A DNA stretch of 64,000 bases from Rheum nobile. Taxonomy: Eukaryota; Streptophyta; Magnoliopsida; Caryophyllales; Polygonaceae. The notes under the pieces are model-generated. The model was not told the origin of the DNA. It did not search any database and saw only the letters and a program-made list of their open reading frames with translations. The DNA lies in contig WOAB01000878.1 in the NCBI GenBank assembly GCA_027886185.1, forward strand, positions 5,778,001-5,842,000, written 5' to 3'. The translations under genes and the position numbers were made by a program. Shown here piece by piece: positions 1-10,779 of this stretch. Position 1 is the stretch's first letter. Every line of letters begins with the position of its first letter.

Positions 1-301
1 CTAGCTAGTAAGTCTTTTATAGGACAAAGAAAGGCTTATGCGTAGGAACTGGTCTCACCAATGCAAGTATGCAACATTAATCAACAGATCAAGAACACAT
101 GCATGATAAAATAATAACATTATCAATTTTAATGTTCCAAATTCAATCACTACACTAGAGCCACCAAACTTAGGTAATACGGAGTAAACAATTCACAATA
201 ATGAATCTTGTAAAAAGTTTTGAAGAAATCGTGGGAAACTATAGCCCAAAAGAAACCCTAGCTAGCTATCACGTACTAAACATATATTGAAACTACAGAA
301 A
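1..301. other. 3' flank of the C2 gene
   Basis: This AT-rich stretch lies beyond the stop codon of the minus-strand C2 gene. It should hold that gene's 3' UTR and polyadenylation region. I see no other gene, repeat or RNA signal. Confidence 0.4.
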
Positions 302-907
302 TCAAAAATCAAAAATCTCGTCGATGAGAATCCCCCCAATCACGCCGCCGATCAACCCCATTCCAAAGTCAGCATTCCTCCTGGGCCTGTTCGGGTACCC
401 GTACCCATACCCGTGCTGCTGAGGCCGTGCATGGTACGCGCTCTGGTGAGCATACGGGCACGGGGCGCTGCTGCTGGAAGCTTTAGCAGCCACCGGACGC
501 GGCGCCTTGGCATCCGACACCTTATACGAGAACTTCAACTCCCCTCTGATCTTCCCGGAGGGCCTTCGAACCTGGTAGGTGACGGTCGACTCAGCCTCTA
601 ATTTGTTGGCGAGGAGGTCCTTCACCGGCACCCTGACTTCGCCCACGACCTTGTCCCGGCCGAAGGTGCGGTGGTGCTTGAGTTTGAATACGACCGTCCA
701 GTTCGCGTTCACCGCTCTGTCCTCGTCGAACGTGAAGCCGAGCGCGTCGTTCCAGTAGGGGCTGCTGCCGCCGTCTTGGTCGACGGGGGTCTTCTTCTTC
801 ACGCCGGCGATGGAAACCACGACGTATACGTCCATCTTGCCGGTGAGGTTCACGCGCTTGAGGTCATTGGCTGAGATTACGGTCAGTTCTAGGGATTTGT
901 AACCCAT
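302..907 (-). CDS. SRC2-like C2-domain protein
   Basis: This single-exon gene encodes about 201 residues. The start is the ATG at 905-907, giving MGYKSLELTVISANDLK, the usual start of plant SRC2/C2 proteins; the open frame runs 11 codons further upstream without another ATG. A C2 domain fills about residues 4-110 (KMDVYVVVSIAG, SPYWNDALGFTF, VVGEVRVPVKDLL, ELKFSYKV). A Pro/Tyr/His/Gly-rich linker follows (QQHGYGYGYPNRPRR), then a glycine-rich hydrophobic tail (GLIGGVIGGILID) that may insert in or associate with membrane. In the family, C2 domains bind phospholipids, often with calcium, and SRC2 proteins respond to cold and other stress; that role is inferred here. Several loop acidic residues expected for calcium binding are not obvious. 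A TATA box lies about 90 bp upstream. Confidence 0.88.
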   Translation of the reverse strand: MGYKSLELTVISANDLKRVNLTGKMDVYVVVSIAGVKKKTPVDQDGGSSPYWNDALGFTFDEDRAVNANWTVVFKLKHHRTFGRDKVVGEVRVPVKDLLANKLEAESTVTYQVRRPSGKIRGELKFSYKVSDAKAPRPVAAKASSSSAPCPYAHQSAYHARPQQHGYGYGYPNRPRRNADFGMGLIGGVIGGILIDEIFDF

Positions 908-992
908 CTTCGATCTTCTTGATTCGATCAAAACGCGCAAGAGTTTTTACTTCTTAGGGGGTGAGAGAGTAAGAAATAAACCTGTTGCGTGA

Positions 993-1002
993 GTATTTAT
1001 AG
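993..1002 (-). promoter_or_regulatory. TATA box of the C2 gene
   Basis: On the minus strand this reads CTATAAATAC, about 85-95 bp upstream of the ATG at 907. That spacing fits a plant core promoter with a short 5' UTR. Confidence 0.6.
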
Positions 1003-2017
1003 GGTTCGTCCGATCTTTGAGTAACCGCGTCAACTGCCGTGTCATTCTTTTCTACCCATAGGGATTTGGAATAATTAGATAAAATCTTTTGCTGCTACAG
1101 ATAATTAATTTATCTGACATTATTATACTTTCCCTTTCCTCTTGCTTTATAAAAACTATTTCTAAATTATTCATATATATTTACTTAAATCGGATATATT
1201 TTCAAAAACTCTGAATAATATTTGTTATTTCTCAAAAAAGATTGATACACGCGCATGCACAGAAGTACTTGGATTAACGTTTGAGCCATACGCCAATGGG
1301 CTTGACGTTCGGGCTTCGTAAATGCGAGCTTGGGATTGGGCTCTCTATCAGAACGAACTTGAAGCCCAAAACTAGCTCATGCTATTGATTTTTTATTTCG
1401 ATTCTTAGGATTTTTGACTCCTTAAGGAGGTCAAATAACAAGTTTAGACTCCTAATTAAATAAATTAGCTCATTGATTTCTTAAGCCTTTAAAAATCCAT
1501 AAATCCTACACCCTAAACCATAATCCTTAAACCCTAAAAAAAAACACTTTCACCCCCTTTGGGTCATATGTGTAGTAATAGGGGATCATACTGTCAATTG
1601 GGTCTAATGGGTCGGGTTCGGACTCAGGTCAATCGAATTCGGATAAAAAATGAATTTAAGGTATTAGGTTGCTAATTTTGCGGGTCAATCGAATCGGGTA
1701 CGGACAGGTCAGCCCATCGGATTAAGAGCGCTTTGTCAAAGTTTTCAAAAATGCTTATTAAAATATTACTTTAATTAAATTAAAATGTATTATTAAAAAA
1801 TATTACTATTATATAATATTTTAATCATAATATTCAATATATATAATATGAGGGAGTTTCACATACATTTGGTCCTTATTGTACAACATGAGAAATTGTA
1901 TGGGTTATTGGATCAAGGGGATGGAGGGCTGAGATTGAAAGGGTAAAAAAGAGTAAATAGTAATGCGGTGGCATAATCGTAAATAGGGTGAACTTTTTTT
2001 TTCGGTCAGCAATTTTA
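1003..2017. other. AT-rich intergenic DNA
   Basis: No coding sequence is convincing. Short telomere-like CCCTAAA words occur near 1505-1545. The stretch otherwise holds AT-rich low-complexity sequence and the distal upstream region of the C2 gene. Confidence 0.4.
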
Positions 2018-2466
2018 TTTTATTTTTGCCTCTGATCATTCTGAAATAGACAATTATTTACGTTCACATCTAAGTACTACATGTTCATTTTTCTATGTCA
2101 TAAGGTTCACATATAACATGCTCATGTTCAACCACATGTCTTTGCACATTTAGTGCTTATTTATGAACTTAGAGTGTACAAATAAATGAACATTAAGAGC
2201 TTATTTGTAAACCTTATATAGAGGTTATTGCAGAATGATCAAGGGACGTTAAGAGCTTTTTATTTATTTTTCGTCTCTGATCGTTCTGGAATAGACAATT
2301 ATTGACGTTCACATCTAAGTACTGCATATTCATTTTTCTATGCCGTAAGGTTCACATATAACATGTTCAAACACATGTATTTGCACATTTAGTGCTTATT
2401 TGTAAACTTGAGTGTACAAAAAAAGAACATTAAGAGCTTATGTGTGAATCTTTTATATAGGTTATT
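2018..2466. repeat. Tandem duplication with 245-bp period
   Basis: Two diverged copies lie in direct orientation (about 2018-2226 and 2262-2466). Both contain ACGTTCACATCTAAGTACT (starts 2060 and 2305), then TAAGGTTCACATATAACATG and GCACATTTAGTGCTTATTT. The offset is 245 bp throughout. No coding potential is visible; a transposon remnant or local duplication is likely. Confidence 0.7.
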
Positions 2467-4322
2467 TCAAGGGCCTTATGGGTTATGACATGGAAATGCA
2501 ATACCTCAATATTCTTTTAGGGACTTAAGCATGCAATGATTGTCTATTTACTAGTGAACAAAATAGCATAAACAAACAATCATGCAAGGCTTAAAACAAT
2601 AAAGCATTCAAAATACAATAATTAAATGTGATCCTAGTATGGCCCCTAAAAACCGAAATTAAAGATCTAATCTTCATGGGTCTTGTTCTTTATGGATCTC
2701 CATCCTTGGTACCCTTCATGGGTCTACATCCTTGGTCTTCATAGGATCTTCACTTCTTGTAATACATAATTTTCCAAATAATCTAATTACTGAAAATTAA
2801 ATTACAAAAATACATAACGATACGCAGATCGTATACAAGAAAATATAACGATACACAGATTGTAATTTCTATCCTAAAGTGGGCCATACTAGTCACCTCA
2901 TGCAAGCAATAATATCATAATATTAAAGAACATGCATGCAATAACAATATTAAATATTATCAACAATATTAATCTAATTAATAACAATAAGCAATTTAAA
3001 TAAATTTAATTAAAACATTATTAAATTAAATAAATCATGTCATGAGATAAATAATTCAATATCAAATTCTTAATTCAAATTAAAATCAATATATAGAATT
3101 AATCATAATTAATCATTAAAATGCATTATTGGATAAGATATGCATAAATAAGGTAAGATATCAAATATCCTTATCTTAATCAAGTGGAAATTTATCCTAA
3201 CAACTTTTAGGAAATTATATTGTAGATAATATCAAATATTATCTAATTGGGCAAATAAGATCTTATCTTATGCTTTTTAGGAAAATATCCTAAAATCCAA
3301 AATCTACCCAACCGGACCAAGTCGCGCCCGAGCCTAGCCCGGACCAACCCGCTCCCACCGAACCACGCAGCCACTGCGCAGACCGGTCTGAGCCCAGCGA
3401 GCCACCCCTGAGCCGATGCACCCACACACGAACCCGTGCACGCCCAGCCACGGTCCGATGGACCCACAGACCCGCACTTGAGTCGCGGTTCTGTCATACA
3501 GAACCGCACCCCAGTCCGCGCATGGGCTTCCGATTCGGCTTGATCCAGCCCAATAACTCTATGTGTGTGACCTCATAGGACCCGGTTATTATAGCCATGG
3601 GCCTAACCCGATTAAGCCCATTGATCGTAGTCGGCTTCTAGCAAAGCACTACGACCCCTAAAATTTCTGGATTGTAAATCTCCATTAATTGTCCTATTCC
3701 ATGTTCGGTAATTGCACATTTGATTAAAGGACACAATTCCTTCATAACGATGGCCTCGAATATGCATTGATGACGGATCATGGTAGAAAATGATTCTTCG
3801 GATTCCTTCTCTTCGGGATACATGACAACCTTCACCAAAGTAGATGTTGACAGCTCTCTTGCTCTCAATTGGCTCGAGTTGGGGTGAGAGGGTTTGATCA
3901 ATGAGGAGATCGGAGTTGTTTGGGACGATTCGTGACGGGGATCAATCGGAAGGGTGACGTCGAAGGCTTAAGGAGCGGAGACAATTCTCAACGACAAAGC
4001 TTAAGCTATTCAATTCAACGTAAGAAACAATGACAATGGGCAAGGCATTATATTGCCTTGCAAGTTTGACCATGGGCCGGCCCTCTTAAGCATAAGAGTG
4101 GAAACCAACTATAAATAGAAAGTACTAAAAACAAACATACTAAATATAGTAAATGGTCAAAAGTGGTAACATGCCAAAAACAGAAAGTACTAAAATAGGA
4201 ATGTCTAAATATAGATATGCTGATATGGGAAAGATAAGAACACACCAAGTGGGCCGCCAAGGGCACGGTCTTGTAGGCCGCATTGTAGACCAGTTGTTGG
4301 GTAGGTAGGATCGCATCAGGAA
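2467..4322. other. AT-rich DNA, possible worn retroelement
   Basis: No gene is recognisable. At 2800-2870 a short phrase recurs (AACGATACGCAGA / AACGATACACAGA). The GC-richer part at 3290-3630 looks like long-terminal-repeat DNA, because it is unlike its surroundings and precedes Copia pol remnants, but I cannot place ends. Small open frames here have no family resemblance. Confidence 0.3.
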
Positions 4323-5546
4323 GTGTTCATGGAGTTCGCTCCTGCTTATGAGTATCTAAAGGCTTTCGATGCTTGCACTCAAAGGGAGAGAAAGGAGTGC
4401 AAACCTGTGAAGTCAAGTCTTGTATGTAAGTTGAAGAAGTCCCTCTATGGCTTGAAACAAGCACCAAAGCAGTGGTTCACCAAGTTCTCCCAAGTGGTGA
4501 AAGCGGCTGGCTTCATTCAATCTAAGTCAGATTACTCATTGTTTGTGAAACAAACAAGTCATACTAACACTGCCTTACTTTTGTATGTGGATGACATGTT
4601 AATCACAAGAGACATTGAAAACAAATACAAGAAATGAAGACTCATATACACAAGCATTTTCAGATGAAAGATCTTGGAGAGCTGAGATATTTTCAGGGGA
4701 ATAGAAATTGACAGAACAGAGAAAAGTTTCCATCTGAATCAAAGGAAATATGCTCTTGAGTTACTAGTTGAGACTGGGATGACTGAGGCAAAACCTATGG
4801 CAACTCCATTTTATCCTAAGATAAAGCTATCTCTTGAAGGATCAAGAGACACAGTAAGGCCAAATTCCTACAGAAGGTTAGCTGGAAAACTCATCTATCT
4901 CACTATTACTAGACCAGATATATGCTATGTAATACAAGTTCTAAGTCTGTTCATGAATGCTCCAAATGATGAGCACTGGAGAACAACTAAACATGTGTTG
5001 AGATATGTCAAGAATGCACCAGGGAAAGGTTTGTTTTTAGCCAGAAATGTTGACCAGAAGTTAAAGGCCTTTTGTGATGCAGATTGGCAAAGTTGTCCAA
5101 TGACAAGGAAAACCTTGACTGGTTTTTGCATTTTGCTGGGAACATCTTTGATATCACGGAGAACAAAGAAACAAGGCTATTTAGCTACTTCATCAGCAAT
5201 CTGAATATAGAGCAATGGCAATGACTTGTTGTGAAGTCACTTGGTTGATCAAGCTTCAAAAGGATCGAGGGGTGACAATTGATAATGTAGAGATTTACTG
5301 TGACAACTAATTTGTCAGTCACATAGCTAGAAATATTGTTTTTCATTGAAGGACTAAACACATAGAAGGGAATTGTCACCTTGTTCGTGATAAGGTTCTT
5401 AAGATGGAGATTCAGTTGGGATACATACCAACAAATGAGCAACCAACTAATATTTTTATAAAAGATGTCAGCCAAGATCAATATAGTAGAAATTTAGCCA
5501 AATCAGGAGTTGTAAACTTGTTTAAAACTACTAGTTTGAGAGGGAG
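4323..5546 (+). pseudogene. Degenerate Copia pol (RT and RNase H)
   Basis: Fragments of Ty1/copia reverse transcriptase and RNase H are visible in order. The RT block has KKSLYGLKQAPKQW and the YVDD catalytic motif (LLLYVDDMLI) at about 4580-4610. A frame break near 4636 is followed by KPMATPFYPK, LAGKLIYLTITRPDICY and the RNase H Asp (AFCDADWQSC) to 5204. A stop then breaks the frame, and further RNase H-like sequence continues to about 5520 with more stops (TKHIEGNCHLVRDK). The 5' part (gag, protease, integrase) is missing. It ends at a purine-rich tract (GAGAGGGAG) directly before an LTR start, so the orientation is plus and this is the 3' half of a dead element. Confidence 0.88.
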
Positions 5547-5790
5547 TGTTGATAAAGGAAGTCAATAGGTTGTTAGAAGTTTGTTAGATGATGATGCGAG
5601 CTGATTGTTAGTAAGGTCATTCTCCTTATAAATAGCAGCTTGTAACCGAATAGAACTTATCTTGCAAAGCTAATGAATTATCTGTTCCCTTTGATAGGCT
5701 TTCTTGTTTTTCTCTTCTTTTGACTGGGTAAATTTTTTGTGTGTTTCATTGATCTCAATAATCATCAATCACGTTTTGGCAATCGGTTAC
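5547..5790 (+). mobile_element. 3' LTR remnant of Copia element
   Basis: The LTR begins TGTTGATAAAGG at 5547, right after the polypurine tract. It contains a possible TATA-like CTTATAAATAGC near 5622. The 3' boundary is not defined, since no partner LTR is visible; the end given is approximate. Confidence 0.5.
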
Positions 5791-6802
5791 CCATATTTGC
5801 TTATTTCATTGCTTCAATGGGGCAATACAAACCCACATCACATAATCAATGACCCAATTATCTTGGAAGCCCAGCATTAAAAGCTGACCTTTAGATAAAA
5901 TATGATGTAAGAAATAAAAACCTACTTCTAGTTATTGGTTGATACCAACTCACATCGTATTGAATGACCCAATGATCTTAGAAGAAGCTGAGCATAATAA
6001 CCATCAAATTAAAGCTCAGAATAAAGAAATACTAGCCAACTAAAACCAACTTTAACTTATTGATACAAGTCCTTGTACCTCAAGCCGAGTATGTTTGAAT
6101 GTGAAAATTATTACTTTTCTTTACTTTAAAGGTAGTATATAGTTCATATTAGTGTTTTGCAAGATAAAGAGATGTATGTTGATAAGTGAATAAAATGTAT
6201 TTTTTGGGAAAATTGTAGTACAAACCTTTATTTTCCAAGAAAATTTTCACTTGAGGTACTAGAGTTGGGATAATTTCAAATAACCCAATAATAATCTAGA
6301 AAATGTGATTTTTGTATTTCTAACTTATATCATGTCCATGAGGTTTTTAACTTTCTCACTAGAGAACAATGAAAACGATATTCACTCTTTGTTTGGATAA
6401 TGAAAATGAAATTTGTTCAAAAAATAAAAAATGATATGGCTTTGTTGGTGTACATTAGAAGTACCTTATAGGCCAAAAAAGTACTCTTGGCCAATAATTA
6501 CCCTACAAATAAATATCTTGTGGAAACAATTTATATTCATTTATTGAAATAAATTATGTTTCGTTTTATATACACTTCCCTAACTTTTTAAAACGAAACT
6601 ATTTTCGTTTTTACTCAATGTATTATTATGTGAACCACAAAAAAATAGGAATAAAGAGCAGTAGCATTAATTTCCCAATGCTTGAGGAAAAAATCACTTT
6701 TTAAGAGGGGTGAGGATCATATGAGAACCATTTTTTTTATATGCATTATAGGTAAAAAAATCATGTACACATAAATAAAAAGTATATGTACATGCATGTA
6801 GT
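5791..6802. other. AT-rich intergenic DNA
   Basis: A loose duplication is visible (AATGACCCAATTATCTTGGAAG near 5850 and AATGACCCAATGATCTTAGAAG near 5963). I see no gene or RNA. Confidence 0.3.
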
Positions 6803-7396
6803 CAGTGGCAGATCCAGGAATTGTTCGAAGAGGGGTCACAAAACTGTATGTGAAAAATTATATAATTTTGTTTAGCATTAATCACATTACTATTTGTATA
6901 AGTTTTTTAACAAATCTTATATACTAAGTGGATTATTATGTTTTGAAAAAACATTTTTAACTAATTTACAATTTTGAAAATATTTTTGGACAAATAGTAA
7001 GGAGAACTACCTAGAAAATGTTAATATCAAATATATTGTGAGAATTTTAAATAAGATTAATTCAATTACCTTACAAAATTGTTTAACTTATTTCATAATC
7101 ACTGTGGACAAAAAAATAGAAAATACAAATATTTGTATAAAAAAAATAAAGAGAAAATAAAGGGCACAAATTGTTATTTATCTAAAAAAATGAAGAAAAA
7201 AAATACAAAAGATGAGAGATGGAAATTTGAACCCCAAACCTTTAGGTTAAACTCTTGTTCCACAATCAATTGAGCTAATAGCTCTTTTTATTTTCATACA
7301 CAAGACATTAATATATATATTTATTTAAAATATATTTTAAATATATGACTTGATCTATGGGAAGGAGGGTCACCGGACCCCTTGGATCCGCCTCTG
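6803..7396. mobile_element. Non-autonomous hAT (Tip100-type) MITE
   Basis: The ends form terminal inverted repeats: CAGTGGCAGATCCAGGA at the left and, read on the minus strand, CAGAGGCGGATCCAAGG at the right. This type of end (CAGNGGCGGA) is known from Tip100-like hAT elements. The flanks match as an imperfect 8-bp target duplication (CATGTAGT at 6795-6802, CATGTATG at 7397-7404). The 594-bp interior is AT-rich and has no transposase, so movement would depend on another element. Confidence 0.75.
7214..7284 (-). other. tRNA-like sequence with A and B boxes
   Basis: Read on the minus strand this has TAGCTCAATTG at 7277-7267, a full match to the polymerase III A box, and GGTTCAAATTT at 7233-7223, close to the B box GGTTCRANNCC. 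The two boxes are 33 bp apart, as in tRNA genes. The acceptor stem does not pair well, so it is a tRNA-derived relic or the head of a SINE, not a working tRNA. It lies inside the hAT MITE. Confidence 0.5.
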
Positions 7397-7551
7397 CATG
7401 TATGTACACATATGAAGCGTATGTATAGACTGCGCAATTACTAAGTGGATGTATGCACGCTTAAATGAATATATGCACACCGAGTAGTGTGCATTACAAG
7501 GAGTTTGGTATTTGCTTCTAGAAGAAAAAAAATTGTAATAATAATTCATTA

Positions 7552-7740
7552 ACCGGAGGAGCCTAGTTTGAATAAAGTTTGGTGATGAACCGGTGTTGAA
7601 TTCAACCTACTCCAACCACACTTGTGTCCATCAATTAAATGATGCTCAACGGCTATCACTATCAATCTATATATCATCAACCTATTAAAAATATCTAACA
7701 CAACTCCTCCCAAACTTTATTCAAACTAGGCTCCACCGGT
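7552..7740. repeat. Foldback repeat upstream of TLC gene
   Basis: A perfect 25-bp inverted repeat (7558-7582 and 7710-7734; half reads GGAGCCTAGTTTGAATAAAG plus five bases) extends imperfectly into ACCGG on the outer side. The loop is about 127 bp. Part of the arm (GAATAAAGTTTGGTGATGAA) occurs a third time in direct orientation at about 7743. It is probably a small foldback MITE, 150-350 bp before the TLC start codon. Confidence 0.75.
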
Positions 7741-7896
7741 CCGAATAAAGTTTGGTGATGAACTGGTGTCGCCTTCATCATCACGTCTCTGACTCTATCG
7801 ATCAGGCTTAATTGCTGTCCTCATTTCCAATTTCAACTTCTTTATCTTCCCCATCTCCTCCCAATTTCTGGGTTTCTAGGAGAGAATAAAAAAAAT

Positions 7897-9141
7897 ATGG
7901 AAGGATTTGTTGTAAATACAATTGTGGCGAGTGTAATTTCATGGACGACGCTTTTCTTGATGACGAGGAAGATTCTGGGGAGCCGCTCATTTGGGTTCTG
8001 CAACCGCATTGTTTCCACAGTTCATGCCGCTTTGGCTGTGATCTTGGCTTCTCTTTCTGTTCAACATTGGAATTGCCCTGTTTGTCCTCTGGCCTCTCAA
8101 TCTTCTCCTCATCAGGCAAAATTTCCTCTCAGATCTGTTCTGTATTGCTCCTTGTAGTCTTTATTTGGGTGTTAATTTGTGTGAGAAACCAATATGCAGA
8201 TGAAGATAATTGCAGTGTCTCTGGGATATTTCATATATGATATGATATGCTCCCAATTTGATGCTAGGCCCAATCTTGACAATTCCATTCACCATTTAGT
8301 CTGCATAATTGGACTGGGTGCTGGTCTTATGTATCAAAAGGTGCTGCCTCTTTTCCCTTTCTCAATTATGTTTACCTGTTATAATTCAGGGGCAAATCCT
8401 TTGATACCAAGAATACAGCTCATGTTTCATGGTGGATAATGTTGATTTAATGACAAGGCTTTTAATCTTTTTTATTAGCACTAGAAAGGATTGAGTTGAC
8501 AACTATAAAGAAAGTGTTGAGAATTGGATAATGAAGTTTGCTTTTTAATTTTCTGATAATAAAAATGTACAGTGTGGGTCAGAGATGGTGGCTGCACTTT
8601 GGATAACAGAGCTGTCAAGCCCATTCCTGCACCTAAGAGAACTGCTCAAGGAGCTTGGCTACAAAGATACTGACCTTAATTTGGCAGCTGATGTGAGTAT
8701 TCACCTCCCTTGTTACTCCTTTTCGAAACACAAGTGCTCGGATTTGAGACATCTATATGTTTGGATAACTTTGAAATTGGAGTTATGGGGAAAATTGGTT
8801 GATCTTGACTGACAAATAACTCTACTAGTAACTTTTTTGTATTTAGGTAGCATTTGCAGTCATCTTCTCTATTGCAAGGATGGTGGGCGGTCCGTATCTC
8901 ACGTATGTCACCTTATCTGCTAGCAACCCCTTCCTTATCAAGGTAAAATTGGAACTCAAGAGTTTGCCATTTGATCTGATTTTCATGCTCTAGGTATGTA
9001 TTGATCAACTATGTTTGTTTCATGTAACAGGCAATGGCATTAGGATTGCAGCTTGTTTGCACATTCTGGTTTTATAAGATTGCAAGAATGATCCAGTATA
9101 AATTCACCAAGAGAGCTTCTGCAGTTAACAAGACCATTTGA
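7897..9141 (+). CDS. TLC-domain membrane protein (TLCD4-like)
   Basis: Five exons join in frame: 7897-8115, 8200-8340, 8573-8692, 8847-8942 and 9031-9141, giving 228 residues, the usual family length. It resembles plant TRAM/LAG1/CLN8-domain proteins such as Arabidopsis At4g19645 (recalled, not searched). Visible features are an N-terminal hydrophobic helix (VVNTIVASVISWTTLFL), a second (VHAALAVILASLSV), the conserved SLGYFIYDMIC, the TLC histidine pair (DNSIHHLVCIIG), EMVAALWITELSSPFLHLRE, and a basic tail. The protein should sit in an internal membrane; its substrate is unknown and a lipid role is inferred from the domain. Intron 1 starts with GC (CAG|GCAAAA) instead of GT, which is needed to join Q|MK as in relatives. 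A MULE is inserted 150 bp past the stop. Confidence 0.88.
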
Positions 9142-9290
9142 CTCTTAAAAGCCTGGCTAACATTCATAATTCATACGCCATCGAATACTCAATATTCTTT
9201 CCCCTCATCTTTTGAGGTTACAACAAACTAGAACACTCAGAAGATATTGAATTTTCTGTGTAATAAGATCATTGTAATTGACTATTGATA

Positions 9291-9357
9291 CACGATTACT
9301 TTTCAACGCATAGGCAAAATTATCTTTCAGCGCATAGGGTCCTCACGTAACGTGTGG
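9291..9357 (+). repeat. MULE left terminal inverted repeat
   Basis: It contains TACTTTTCAACGCATAGG and CTTTCAGCGCATAGG and merges at its inner end with the first ACGTAACGT palindrome (9341-9357). It matches the right end in inverted orientation. Confidence 0.85.
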
Positions 9358-9409
9358 CATGGCTCACCACGTTACGTGAGGTAAAAATAGTTCCACACGT
9401 AACGTGTGG
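9341..9409. repeat. ACGTTACGT palindromes, left subterminal
   Basis: Three copies of the motif lie here: CCTCACGTAACGTGTGG (9341), CCACGTTACGTGAGG (near 9367) and the perfect palindrome CCACACGTAACGTGTGG (9393-9409). They may be transposase or regulatory protein binding sites. Confidence 0.8.
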
Positions 9410-10463
9410 TTTTTTTATTAAGTAACATTATAATGTTGTGTATGAACCATACTATTGTTTATTTATAGTATTTATTTGTGTTTCAATGTTGTGTATGAAC
9501 CATACTATTGTTTCTAAATAGGCATTGGGGGAGGGTTACCCCCATTGTGTAGCCCAACTTTTCTCTAATCTTTATAAGAACAATACAAAATTATCATCAA
9601 CCTAGAAGACAAAACAAATTGTTCATTATGTTGGTTGACTACAATCACATTTAGCACACAATACAGAAAAAAATACAAATTGATCATAAACTTAGAAAAA
9701 TTTAGAGAAAAGATATGACGTTGCTTTAGCGTTTGAAGAAATTAGAATAGTCTCTGGTAAACGTTCGCTTCATATGATATCTCTGCTTTGCTAAATTTGC
9801 TTGCTCCCTACAAAGGTTGATAGTATATAAACAACATTACACAAAAGATACGACATTAATCACCTACGATGTATATGATTTAGTAGATTGAAGTTATACC
9901 AACGAATGTTATCAAGATCTTTAACAAGATCTTGATTTTCCTTAACAAGATCTTGTTTTTCCTGCCATTGTTGTCGAATAACTGCGTGTGCCCTGTCCTC
10001 GTACATTGGATCAATCCATTCCCTGAAACGACACCTCACTTCTGGGCATCCCCAATACCTCCTTCTGTAGTTCTACTGCAAATCTCAAGTTCGGACAACG
10101 GCTTTCAAATTACAATAGCATAGCCTATCTGCGTTTGTTGATGATTTGGATGAAGATGTCATTATTTGTTGTAGTGTTTGGTTTCCTACAAATATCATGA
10201 ATCCATTAATATAAAAAATTAGGGTTACTAAATCGATAGAAACGAGAAGAAGAAGTTTACCCAAAAATGTATCTTCAGGCGCCGCTTGTGTTGTAATTGT
10301 TGTAGTGAACGAACAACCCTAATGCTTCTTATATAGTGAAAAGGCAATGTGTTTGACAGCTAATAACCAGCCTCAAAAAGGAGAAATCTGATTGACAAAT
10401 TCTTGACAGCTAATAACAAACTGTAGTATATAGATGTATACAGTTGTAGTCACGAGTCTTTTA

Positions 10464-10540
10464 TCCTAAATCTCAAAATCCTAAACCCTAAACCCTGAAC
10501 CCTAAATCTTAAACCCTAAATCCTAAATCCTAAACCCTTA
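10464..10540. repeat. Interstitial telomere-like repeats
   Basis: About ten degenerate CCTAAAC/CCCTAAA units lie in tandem inside the MULE, matching the plant telomere unit with point changes. The reverse unit TTTAGGG also recurs at 10910-10970. This could be chance simple-sequence growth or fill-in DNA. Confidence 0.6.
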
Positions 10541-10555
10541 ATGGAAAAAGAAGTA

Positions 10556-10618
10556 CCACGTTACGTGTGAATTAACTCCACACATTACGTATGGTAGATG
10601 CCCACACGTAACGTGTGG
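10556..10618. promoter_or_regulatory. ACGTTACGT palindromes upstream of transposase
   Basis: Three copies are present: CCACGTTACGTGTGA, CCACACATTACGTATGG and CCACACGTAACGTGTGG. They lie 160-225 bp before the likely transposase ATG at 10780, which is a promoter position. The function is inferred. Confidence 0.6.
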
Positions 10619-10779
10619 TTTCGTTTGTTGTAGAACGCATTGAATTAACCGTCTTGTCCCCACCTAACTGAATTAATGGTCCCCTCTTCATCTTCCTCGG
10701 CTAAGCCCCAATTTCGAGCCTAAACACTTCATTTCAAACACCAAAAAATTTGTGTTTTACACTCTCATTTTTTTTTTAA

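Noticed and set aside
3243..3509. 88-residue Gly/Arg/Trp-rich open frame
   Set aside because: GC-rich, low-complexity translation in probable LTR-like DNA; no domain recognised.
3638..3901. 87-residue minus-strand open frame
   Set aside because: No recognisable motif; it adjoins retroelement debris and I could not assign it to gag or pol.
7214..7284. Functional tRNA gene
   Set aside because: The acceptor and anticodon stems do not pair properly; only the promoter boxes are recognisable.
10464..10540. Possible telomere-fusion site
   Set aside because: The telomere-like units are few, degenerate and inside a transposon with intact ends, so a chromosome fusion point is not supported.
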